Assembly: GCF_024323335.1 (NCBI RefSeq)
Contig: NC_066584.1
Coordinates: 270,793,618 to 270,857,617 of the forward strand
Source: Lathyrus oleraceus
Lineage: Eukaryota; Streptophyta; Magnoliopsida; Fabales; Fabaceae
Length of the DNA: 64,000 nt
Reading direction: 5' to 3'
Shown here one piece after another: positions 1 to 9,468 of this stretch. The notes beneath the pieces are model-generated. The model worked only from the letters and a program-made list of their open reading frames with translations, had not been told where the DNA came from and ran no database searches. A program made the translations under genes and the position numbers. Every line of letters starts with the position of its first letter. Within the stretch, counting starts at the first letter, position 1.

Positions 1-165
1 CGAGTTCCTCGAGCTCCTCAGTAGAGTCCCCTAAGGGGGATACTTTTTATGCATTCATCATTTAGAGAAGCATAACATATTGCATAATAAATTGCATAGT
101 ATTTCCATGGTTATGGAGCATTACACTGTAAAATAAAATCATGCATAAGCATTGCAAGCATAAGC

Positions 166-540
166 TAGTCTCAAGCCGTGGTTATTGTTTGAGAGTTGGT
201 TTTGCCGGATGGTGAAAATGTTACTCCGAGGAGTTTAGCATCATGACGTTACGCGATCAGTGCGACTCAAGCCGTGGTTACCGTTTGAGGATTGGTTTCA
301 CCGGATGGTGAAGATGTTACTCCGAGGAGTTTAGCATCATGACGTTACGCGATCAGCGCGACTCAAACCGTGGTTACCGTTTGAGAGTTGGTTTCGCCGG
401 ATGGTGAAGATGTTACTCCGAGGAGTTTAGCATCAGAACGCGATCAGCGTGACTCAAGCCGTAGTTACCGTTTGAGAATTGGTTTCGCCGGATGGTGAAG
501 ATGTTACTCTGAGGAGTTTAGCATCGTGACGTTGGGTCAA
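166..540 (+). repeat. 97-bp tandem repeat in 3' UTR of B
   Basis: About four imperfect copies of a 97-bp unit, recognisable by the phrase gactcaagccgtggttacc, by ggatggtgaagatgttactc and by catgacgttacgcgatcag. One copy is about 6 bp shorter (near 430-450). The same unit occurs about five times at 63033-63500, so copy number differs between the two elements. Confidence 0.88.
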
Positions 541-1030
541 CGATATTCCCCAGTAGTGCGATATTGGAGGAAGAATTTCTGTCGGGCGGAGATGGAAGTT
601 GGAAGATGTTACTCTGAGGAGCTTAGCATCGTGATGTTGGAGCAACGGTATTCCCCAGTAGTGCGATATTGGAGGAGGAAATTCCGTCGGGCGGAGATGG
701 AGAACGGGGTTCATTGTTCGGTAGTAAAATCAGAAGTTGTGGGGTTCAAGAAAAGCCAAAAAAAAATTAATAATAAAAGAATAATCCCCAGCGGAGCACG
801 AATTATTCGATTGTTCTTGGTATTCAATCACTTTTTCACCTGGATCATATGAAAGCTGAGGCTGTTCATATCGATAGGTTCACATCAGATTGGATAGAGA
901 CCAGCCTGTTCATGACTTACTATCCCCAGCATGGGTCGTTGGCCCGCGTGCCGCCTCAATTATCATTTTCCCTATTTTCTGCCGATGCTGACAGGCATGA
1001 AGAGATTTTCGGTATTCAGACCGAAGTGGC

Positions 1031-1360
1031 GTTCAGGCCAGTTTCCGATGTTCAGATCGAAGAAGTTTCCGACGTTCAGGTCGACGCACTTGTGGCATTC
1101 AGGCCAGTTTCCGATGTTCAGATCGAAGAAGTTTCCGACGTTCAGATCGACGCACTTGTGGCATTCAGGCCAGTTTCCGATGTTCAGATCGAAGAAGTTT
1201 CTGACGTTCAGGTCGACGCACTTGTGGCATTCAGGCCAGTTTCCGATGTTCAGATCAAAGAAATTTCCGACGTTCAGGTCGACGCACTTGTGGCATTCAG
1301 GCCAGTTTCTAATGTTCAGATTGAAGAAGTTTCCGACGTTTAGGTCGACGCACTTGTGGC
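1031..1360 (+). repeat. 66-bp minisatellite, five units
   Basis: Unit starts fall at 1031, 1097, 1163, 1229 and 1295, with a diverged sixth start at 1361. Each unit contains ttcaggccagtttccgatg and gacgttcaggtcgacgcac. Because 66 is a multiple of three, two frames stay open across it. One reads a 22-residue repeat containing FRPVSDVQ. Degenerate shorter pieces (gaagtggtattcagacc) continue to about 1440. The second copy of this 3' UTR (62763-63822) lacks the array. Confidence 0.9.
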
Positions 1361-1771
1361 AGTCAGGCCAAGTTTCCGGTATTCAGACCGAAGTGGTATT
1401 CAGACCGAAGTGGTATTCAGACCAGATTTCAGGTGTTCAGACCGATATTAATAATCTCATATTGTTCGATGCTCAGATCGAAGCCAGTTTTTTCCAGTAT
1501 TCAGACTGAGGAGCGGCATTCAGGTCATGGTTATTCTTGAGTTACCATTTATTTTGGTATCCAGGTCAACATTCTTTTCGGTATTCAGGCCGACTTTCAC
1601 CGTACCAGACGGATTCTTCTTTTAAGATCGCTTCTTTGCCGATGCTGACAGGAATTATTAATTATTTCCCAGCAGAGCGCAAATTGTTCGTCTGTTCTTG
1701 GTATTCAATCACTCTTCACCCTGATCATCTGAAAGCCGAGGCTATTCATATCGACAGGTTCACAGTGGATT

Positions 1772-1784
1772 GAATAGGGGCAGC
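1772..1784 (+). other. polypurine tract of element B
   Basis: GAATAGGGGCAGC lies directly before the TG of the LTR at 1785. The same tract stands at 63810-63822 (identical), 33399-33411 (one base different) and, on the minus strand, 17987-18000. In this lineage the tract primes plus-strand DNA synthesis. Confidence 0.85.
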
Positions 1785-3034
1785 TGTAACACCTCAAAAT
1801 TTGCCCTCCTCTTCTTGGGACTAGTTTAATACATTGCATTGCACTTCATGTTTTAGGACATTAGGCATTGCATTTTGCATATCATCTGAAATAAAAAGAT
1901 CATCCTCCAAAGTCTTTTTCAGAAGATGGAGAAGTTACATGGTTCAAGCCTGAGGGTCTTAATGAATTGGTGATCAACCATCTGAGGGCATGGACTTCAA
2001 TTAGGGTTTTCCTGATCCTTCAAAGGTCTTAAGCGTTATCTTGTTTGCAAGGATATGTCACCATCATCATGGTTATGTCATCCTTAAGGGCTTCATTATT
2101 CATGCTCAGGTTCCTTTAGATTAGGGTTTTGACCTCTGGTCAATCCTAATCAATGGCTTTCTTTCAGCCAGGCTTTCTCAAGGAGATGAGGCATTCTATT
2201 GAGATGGAGGTCACTTGGTTATATTGAAGAGCTTATATGAGCTAGGGTTTCATTTCTGAGCAAATTCCTCAAGTGGTGGAGGCTCAAGTTGATCAGGGCA
2301 TTGCAAGGTCATCTGAGGACCACAAAAAGTCAACTGATGGCTATGAGGTGGGGAAATGAGTTTCAACACTTCAATCATGTTCAAAAGAGGTCCATTTGTC
2401 ATTTCAAACATCTACCTTGAAGATTTTGAAGTCAGAGTAAAAGTTTCCAAAAATGGAAAGTGACCTGTAATTGAAAGTTTCTAAAAATGGCAAGTTTTTG
2501 GTCCACATATAACTTGACTTTTCAACATCAAAGAAGCTTCAAGTGGATTTTTGGTGAACATGAAAGTTGAAGATCTTTCTCTCCTCTTTTCAAAAATTCC
2601 AAGATCATGTTCATCTAATGAATGGTTGAGAAGTTATGGCCAAATGATCACAAAGTGTACAGGGAAGTTCAACATGGCATAACTTTTGATTCAAAACTCC
2701 AAATTGGTCCATTCTTTTTGCAAAATGCTTGTCTTGACCAATACTTTTCAAATCAACCATTGCCTTGCATAGAAAAAGCTCATGTGATAACTTGTTCATT
2801 CATATGCATTTTGGAGGGAAAATTGACAATTTAAATTTGGTGGATTATACAAGCAATTTGATCATTCCATGATGATTATTGATTGGTTTTAAGTGAAATC
2901 CAAGCATTGCATGAGATTTGGTACGTGCTACATGGCCATGCAAGCTCACTTTGGCATTTTGGCAAAACATTTCATAATTCATTAATCAAGATTAACCAAG
3001 CCTAATTGTGATTAGCATTGTGATTAGTGAATCA

Positions 3035-3042
3035 TATATAAG
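3035..3042 (+). promoter_or_regulatory. TATA box of LTR B
   Basis: TATATAAG lies 1.25 kb into the LTR, followed by cctaaccctaac. TATA boxes fall at comparable positions in the other long LTRs here (21138, 35875, 38758, 43526), which supports a U3/R promoter. The start site itself cannot be read from sequence. Confidence 0.6.
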
Positions 3043-3794
3043 CCTAACCCTAACAGAATTTGTGATAACAACACATTCTAGATCTAGAATTCACATTTCC
3101 CTCCAAAACTCTCTCTCCTTGAATTTCAAAATTCTTCACACAACCACAAGATTTCTTCATAGATCCATGATCCTGGTGGAATTTGGAGCAAGAAGCATTC
3201 ATCATTCGTGGAAATTGAGCAAGATTTGGAGCTACTCAAGTGTATGAACATGTCCATGGAAGCTTCAAATTAAGCTGGATCTGGTTGGTTTCAAGGGAGG
3301 ATTTATGCTCAAAGCTTCTAATCAATCATATTGGAGAAGATCTGGATCATTTAGAGGCTTGAACACGTGGATTTCCATCACTGCCATTCCAAGTAGGTGG
3401 ATTTTCGAACCTCTCGTTTTACCTTTTATTTGCCATGATTATATAGAGCCTGTTATGCTGATGATTCTGATGTAAGTAGAATTAATTTTGGTTAAGAATT
3501 GAGGAAGATATGATGATTTTAAGTTTAGATCTAAGAACTTCTCGCCTTCGATTCGAGCGATTCATGGAGAATTAGGCTTAGCTAATGTGATATTTGAGAT
3601 GTGCGTGAAGAGACCTTTCCAACGGTATATAGTTTATCAAATTCTGGAAAAAATGTTCTTGAGCTCCGCCTGGCTGGCCGGAGAAGAAGGCTGAAACCGC
3701 CTTGTGCCGCCGTCTGCTACTGTAGCTAGGGTTTGCCTGGCCTTTAGATCAAAACGCTGCGTTTTGCTTATTGAACGCGCTCATGAACCGGCCA

Positions 3795-4045
3795 CACCTG
3801 TGTTCGAACCTTCGCTCATGTACTTTTCATTTTTTCCAACTGTTTTTCCATGGAGCGCTTGTGACTGCCTGGACCTGGGTTCGAATCCTGGCTTAGTACA
3901 TTTCTGAATTCCAGTTAATTTTATTTGAGCGCTCCTATTGACCTTGCGCATGTGTGTTCGATTCCTGGCAATGTATTTTGTGAAATTAATTTCTGAGCGC
4001 CTTTTGTCAACCATGCTAACCTGTGTTCGAACCTGGCTGATTGTA
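3795..4045 (+). repeat. about 75-bp degenerate repeats with TTCGAnnCC cores
   Basis: Four related phrases, gtgttcgaacc (about 3800), gggttcgaatcc (about 3878), gtgttcgattcc (about 3953) and gtgttcgaacc (about 4022), are each followed by a gta-ca or gta-tt stretch and separated by sequence containing gagcgc. The copy at 3878 matches the tRNA B-box consensus, but there is no cloverleaf around it. Confidence 0.55.
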
Positions 4046-6067
4046 TTTTGTTGAATTTCTTTCAAAACATTTGTTTCCCTCCTATTTTCATGCATGATCC
4101 ATTTTATTTCATTCAACTTCCAAAAATCATAAAAAATGGAAAACATGTCCAAATTAGTTCAAACTTTTCTCCACATGCTTGTGTTGATGTTTATTATTTT
4201 TTGATGTTTATTTCATGATTTTTGTGCTTCTGGATTTTTAATTGGGAATTGTTGTTTGAACATGATGCCAAATTGACATGTTATGCTATATGCTTTGTAA
4301 GATGCTCATGATTTATCCAATTGGTGTGATTTTTGACATGCTTGATCCTAACATGTTATATGAATGTTTCATCCCTGGTTTGAATTTTTTATCATGGTCT
4401 ACCACTGTTTTGGACACATGAACATATAGTGTGACAATTTGTGTCACAATTGGTATGTTGCATTTGTACATTTTCATTCATATGCCATTTGATCTCTTCT
4501 GGAGTTGAGCTTTTGTATGATGTCCATTCTTAACATGAGGAGCCTGTATCAAAAATTTCATGATCATTGGATACATTTCTGTTTTAATGTGGATTTTCTA
4601 TTCTTGATGTCCAATTTTGATCACATTGTTTGCCTTTGCTTTATATTGTTCATGTGATGGCTTTGCCTTTTGAATTGGCTTTGGTCCTTTTGAGGACTTT
4701 TTCTTGCTTGATTGAATGTGCTTCATGTGAAATATTGACTTCTGTTTTGGTCATTTGACTTGCCTTTGACCCTAGTCTTTGTACTAGTGGTTTGTACTCA
4801 CCAATTGTGTTTGTGTTTCAGGTATTTAGCACTAATGGTTGGTTTGCTCATTATTTGAGATGCAAGTTTGCTTTGATTACTAACTCTTGTTGTGTTGTAG
4901 GTCCATTGATGTGATGAACTCACTTGAGTGCTTGCATTTGAGACTTGCATTGTGTATAATTGTTGGATTATTCCACTGTTGTCTGTTTGGTTTTCTGAAT
5001 ACAATATTAATTGTTTGGCTTTTTACACAGGTACATTAGTCGCTTCTAGCTTGCTTTGCTTTTGCTTTGGAGTGTGGTTGGTACACCACTGAGGTAGTTT
5101 AGCCTTCTCACTCCATGTAGTCTGGAAGCCCTGTCGCTTTTTTTTGGCAGGCGTTTGGCTGAAGTCCTCCTTAAGAGGCAATGACTGTGTTTGTTTATAT
5201 TTGTGCCAAAGACCTCCTTGTGAAGGCATGTTACTTGTTAAGTCCTCCTAAGTGAAGAGGCAATTGACAGATAGAAGGGATTAGCAATCAATCCCCTGTT
5301 AGTTGAGTCGTTCATTATGCTCGCACTACGTGCTGATGCTCTTGAACAATGTACCTAAGATCTTGTATAGAGTCAGTCAAGTGGAATAGGGTCCCTCAAT
5401 CTGGACCCCCACGCTTTCATTGATTCAAGCTCACCCAGGCCAGGGTTAAGAGCATGAGTCTGATCCTCATTACCTTTCATCAGCTTCACCCTAACTCTCA
5501 ATGTTAGTGGTTAAGAGCTTCAGCACACCCCTACAGTTTTGGCTTGTTTGTCGAGGTTGATATGACCCCTTGACTAAAGCCCAACCATTTGTCTGAGCCT
5601 CTTGTTTGTATATAGAGTGTGATGATTGCTGGAATGTTTATCTGCTTTTCACTTCTTATCTCCTTTTTTGTAGGAGTCGTACGATCAACTTTCGAGGAAG
5701 TTGAACGTATGTAGAGATAGACTTGAGTTGACTCACTTCCTGTGTGAGTCAAACTCTTGTTAGAGACCTCAACCTAGGGTTATTGTTTGCATGACGACTA
5801 TTAGGCTCGAGTCAGTCTCCCTTTTAGTTCGTTATTCCCTTGGTCTCTGGTTAGGAGAGTTTCTCCTCTGTTAAAGGGAACTACGTCGCCCTGATTCTCA
5901 TTCCAGATGAGATACGTAGGCAGGAGATCGTGAGAGATCTCTCCGGGCACCCTTTTTCTTTTTTCAACCTTTTCTGTGTGTTGGCATGACTATTAGGCTC
6001 GAGTTCCAGACTCCCTTTTAGTTTGTCAGTTGGAGAACCTTTGGTGTTCGATGGTTAGCGATTGTTT

Positions 6068-6236
6068 ATTTGTTTGGAGTCGGATGTAAGCCCATCGATT
6101 GACATTCTGTTTCTTGTTGTGTGTGTTTGGAGTCGGATGTAAGACCAGCTATTGGCATTCTGTTTCCTTGTGTGCTGTTTGTTTGGAGTCGGATGTAAGC
6201 CCAGCTATTGGCATTCTGTTTCCTTGTTGAGTTTTT
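6068..6236 (+). repeat. about 56-bp tandem repeat, three units, in LTR B
   Basis: Three copies of a unit containing tttggagtcggatgtaag and ggcattctgtttc stand head to tail near 6072, 6127 and 6183. They lie in the 3' third of the LTR. Nearby is a second repeated phrase, gattctcattycagatgag plus acgtaggca, seen near 5895 and 6310 and again in the solo LTR at 37820 and 37920. Confidence 0.8.
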
Positions 6237-6745
6237 CTTTTGACGTCTCAGCGTCTCTGTTTGGTGTTTTGTTTCGGCGTGTGTTAGCCGAACTACGACA
6301 GCTCTGATTCTCATTTCAGATGAGATACGTAGGCATAGGATGCGATATCCTAGCGAGCATGCCTCCCATTTCCCCGAACTACGTTGACTCTGATGTTTGT
6401 TTCTGACAAACTACGTAGGCCCAGGATGCGATATCCTGCCGAGTCCCCTTCCTCCATCCTCTTTCACCTGTTTTTATTCCAATGTGTGCATTTCTTTGAG
6501 CAGTTTGTCAGCAACCTTTTCCTATCCTTTTGAGCGTGGATCCCGTCGAGTACGGCGGACGTGAGGGGTGCTAATACCTTCCCCTTGCGTAACCGACTCC
6601 CGTACCTTGCAATCTCTGGTCGTAAGACCGTTCCTTTCCCTTTTCTTAGGTTAGTCCAACGCTCCCTTTCCGTCATAGGATGAATAGCGTCGGTGGCGGC
6701 TCTGTAAACTGTTTTTTTCCGCCGGTTGTTTTTCGCGTTGCGACA

Positions 6746-7869
6746 AACATCTCGCCTGCGAAGAAAACTACTGTTAGGAAGTCTCCTGTTAAAGTACTTG
6801 TTGTTCATTTGGATAACATCTCCTTCCATCTTGAGGATGAAGCTGCTAAGTGGAAATTTGTGATTCAGAGAAGGGTAGTTGTGGAAAGGGAATTGGGAAA
6901 AGATGTTGCTGATGTCAAGGAGGTCATGGACCTGATACAAGTTGTTGGGTTTTGAAGACTGTTGTTGGGTTCTCTCAATTCTACAAAGGTTTAGTCAAGG
7001 AATTTATTGTTAATATTCCTGAGGATATTTCTGATAAGAACAACAAGGAGTTCTGCAAGGTGTATGTGAGGGGTAAGTGTATAACATTCTCTCCTACTGT
7101 TATGAATAATTTTCTAGGCAGAAATAATGAGGGTGCAGGAGAATTAGAGGTTACAAACAATCAGGTCTGTATGGAGATTACAGTTAAGCAAGTGAAAGTT
7201 TGGCCTTTTAAAAAGCATCTTCCTGCTGGGAAGTTGACTATCAAGTATGCTATCCTGCATAAAATAGGAGCTGCTAACTGGGTCCCTACCAACCATATCT
7301 CCACCATTGCTAATACTCTTGGGAGGTTTATTTTTGTTGTTGGGACAAAAGTGAAATTTGACTATGGTAGATTTATGTTTGATCAAATCATCAAGCATAC
7401 AACTACTAATGCAGTTAAGCTGCCAATTACCTTTCCCTCTATGATCTGTGGAATTATCTTGAATCAACATCCTGGTATTCTGTGCTCAAATGATTTACCT
7501 AGTAGGAGAAAACCAGCTTTGTCTGTGCATTACAAACTCTTTGAAGGCAGTCATGTCGAGGATATTGTCATGACATCGGCCATGAGGAGGCCAGTCTCAA
7601 AAGTTGGAGCAATTGCTGAGCTTAAGGAGACATGTAAAGAGCTAGGTGAAGGGATTAGGGTAGCCATAGCTAGAAAACAATCTTTGGAAGCCTTGATTGA
7701 AAGCTTGGAGCAGGCTGAGGGTGAAAATGTTGAACATGCTAATGTCAGCCATGAAGAAGAAGCTGAAGCCCACACCTCTAGTGAGAGGTCTACTAACAAT
7801 GATGATGCAAGTGGCGATTCTGCTTCTGGTGCTGCTGAAGAGGCTACAAACTCAATCTCTACTGAGTAA
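6746..7869 (+). pseudogene. envelope-like ORF of a SIRE/Maximus Ty1/copia element, 5'-truncated and frameshifted
   Basis: The product resembles the envelope-like protein encoded after pol in SIRE1-type plant copia elements. The diagnostic stretch is WKFVIQRRVVVERELG (from about 6850), followed after the break by LVKEFIVNIPEDIS, VYVRGKCITFSP and a MNNFLGR block. The role of this protein is not established. No signal peptide or convincing transmembrane helix is visible. The last 90 residues form a possible coiled coil (ELKETCKELGE to ESLEQAEGE), then an acidic Ser/Thr-rich tail ending at 7869. A one-base deletion near 6950 (gttgggttttgaag) splits the frame; the downstream part, about 305 codons, is open. 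The N-terminus is lost to insertion of LTR B at 6745. I am confident of the family, less so of the original start. Confidence 0.8.
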
Positions 7870-8493
7870 CTTTGTTGACCTTGGTCCCTCTTGTTTTTGA
7901 TGGTTTTTGTTTGGTTTTCTGTTTGGTGGGTGTTTTTTTTATTTATTTCTCAGACTTCTTACAACTGTGTTTGTACTTGATGATGTAACTCTTTAACTTC
8001 TGGTATTTTTGTTAATGACTAGATAGACATTTATTTTGTCTCTTTGGTCTCTTTTGGCTAAAAAGGGGGAGAAGTAGTTGTAGATGTAGCTGAGTATCTT
8101 AGCTTAGCTCAGTAGTATTGTTGTTGCTCTGCTTGTCTGATACAGGGGGAGAATTCTGGTATTTATTTGTTTGGTACATGGGGAGAATTCTCTATGTTCT
8201 ATTTGTGTGAAGCAGTGTGGCTGTTGCTTGTTGTGGACTGGATTAAGGGGGAGTTGTTGTGTTCTGGGAAGTTGCATGGACTTGACGAAGAGTACAAGCA
8301 CTTGTGTGTCCTGATGTTTGCTAGTTGGTTCTTGCTAGTGTTGTATGTGCAAGTGCTTGTGTGTTTACTAGTTGTTATTTTTGCTAGTGACGTGTGTATG
8401 TTTTTTTCTGCTGCTGAACTGATGCTCTGATTGATTTCTTGTGAACGTGTGATCTGCTGTTTATTTTAGCCAAAATTTGCCAAAGGGGGGGTT
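7870..8493 (+). other. 3' untranslated region of SIRE-1 with several polypurine runs
   Basis: Noncoding spacer between the envelope-like ORF and the 3' LTR. It holds an upstream purine run, aaaaagggggagaag (8060-8074), and weaker runs near 8145, 8178 and 8248, before the LTR-adjacent tract. The block gctaaaaagggggaga is also found at 57554 in SIRE-2. Confidence 0.7.
8482..8493 (+). other. polypurine tract of SIRE-1
   Basis: AAAGGGGGGG stands just before the LTR start TGTTGG at 8494. The surrounding phrase ccaaaatttgccaaaggggg is nearly shared with SIRE-2 at 57917-57940, in front of its 3' LTR. Confidence 0.8.
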
Positions 8494-9468
8494 TGTTGGT
8501 TCTATGAATTGGCATCAATTTTGGTAAAACTTCATGTTATCACAAGATGTCACGCTTGTAATCTTGACATGTGATATCAGCCTTCTGCAGGTTGTTTAAT
8601 ATGGTTGTGCATGATTTATTCAAGATGTCAGACCCGATGTTACGACATGTGCATATAGAATATTCAGTCTGAATGTTATGTATTTTGTTGTTGCGCTTTT
8701 CATGCAAGTCTTTGTGTGCTTATGTGGAGATTGCATGCATTATTCAAGGAGTAATTCTATTTAAAGCCAGAATATTCTGTTTCCCAAAAAGGAATGATTC
8801 GCTGCTATTTCTTAGGGAATATGCAATAAATAGAATTAGGGTTTCATGCTGCCCAGGCCCATTTAGAAAGCTTCTATTTAAAGACTTTGTAAACCCTGTT
8901 TTATTGACAAAAAATACGAACGTGAAGTGAGTGAGGATTAGGATTTTAGTCTTGTTTGAGTTTGTGAATTATGAGCCATTCATCCATCTTGTTGATGTGT
9001 GAATTGGACTGAGTATTTGAGTTGTAATTTGTCCACTCTAAGCTTTGAAGTACGAGTGTATTTGTTTACTTAATTGAAGCTTTTAAGCAAGATCAAGTGT
9101 GTGTCCTTGAAGTGTGTCTTCTTTCTTGTTGATATTTGTTCTAGTATCACTGTTGTGATTGAGGGGGAGTGAGTAGGGTCTCATGTCTAAGAGTTCTTAG
9201 ATAGAAATCACACGGGTAGAGATTAGGTGAAAAGACTGTAACTTGAAGTTGTTTGCTAAGAGTCTTTAAACTAATTTTGTTTAGTGGATTTACTTCCTGG
9301 CTTGGTAGCCCCCGGACGTAGGTGTGTTTGCACCGAACGTGGTTAACAATTGCTTGTGTCGTTTTTCAATTGTTTCCTGATTTTTATTATATTCATATTT
9401 CACTTGTTGTTCAGATATTAGTGTCGTGACATTACCTTTGACATCTCATATCTGATACCAGAATTACA
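8494..9468 (+). repeat. 3' LTR of SIRE-1 (975 bp)
   Basis: Starts TGTTGGTTC after the polypurine tract and ends CCAGAATTACA, parallel to CCAGAATTTCA in the SIRE-2 LTRs. A block near 9292-9361 (cttcctggcttggta, then ggttaacaattgcttgtg) is shared with the SIRE-2 LTRs although the rest has diverged. A possible TATA box is tatttaaa at 8875-8882, but an alternative lies near 8757. It is followed by gag-like codons of element C, not by a primer-binding site, so this is a 3' LTR. Confidence 0.8.

Larger units (their letters stand above)
1..1784 (+). other. 3' untranslated internal end of Ogre-like element B
   Basis: This is the tail of the internal region of an Ogre/Tat-like element whose coding part lies left of the window. 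It ends in a polypurine tract followed directly by a long LTR. It aligns with 62763-63822, the same part of a second element, in the same order: an acttttTatgcattcatc block, 97-bp tandem repeats, a block ending near an AATAATCCCCAGCGGAGCAC motif, and the PPT. Two long frames run through the minisatellite here, but they are explained by a repeat length divisible by three, and no retroelement domain is seen in them. I regard it as noncoding. Confidence 0.8.
1785..6745 (+). mobile_element. 3' LTR of Ogre-like element B
   Basis: The LTR opens with TGTAACACCTC next to the polypurine tract and closes with GTTGCGACA, giving a length of about 4.96 kb, typical of Ogre LTRs. The last 60 bp contain the GGTGGCGGCTC motif common near the end of these LTRs. 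Beyond 6745 the sequence becomes the coding region of a Ty1/copia envelope-like ORF, so B was inserted in that ORF. The matching left flank is outside the window, so no TSD can be checked. The start matches the partial LTR at 63823-64000, which is the same family. Confidence 0.85.
6746..9468 (+). mobile_element. SIRE-1: 3' portion of a Maximus/SIRE-type Ty1/copia element
   Basis: An envelope-like pseudogene is followed by a noncoding spacer, a polypurine tract and a 975-bp LTR, in the order expected for the 3' end of a SIRE/Maximus element. The left side is cut by the LTR of element B. The right side abuts gag-like sequence of element C, so this element was itself inserted in C. The gag-pol part lies outside the window. 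Confidence 0.8.

Noticed and set aside
849..1509. Two overlapping frames of 164 and 192 codons that might be a repeat protein gene
   Set aside because: They are created by the 66-bp minisatellite, whose length is a multiple of three. They lie in a retroelement 3' UTR, and the second copy of this region lacks the array.
3860..3910. Possible tRNA gene around ggttcgaatcc
   Set aside because: No acceptor stem, anticodon arm or A box can be folded around it, and it is one of four degenerate repeats.
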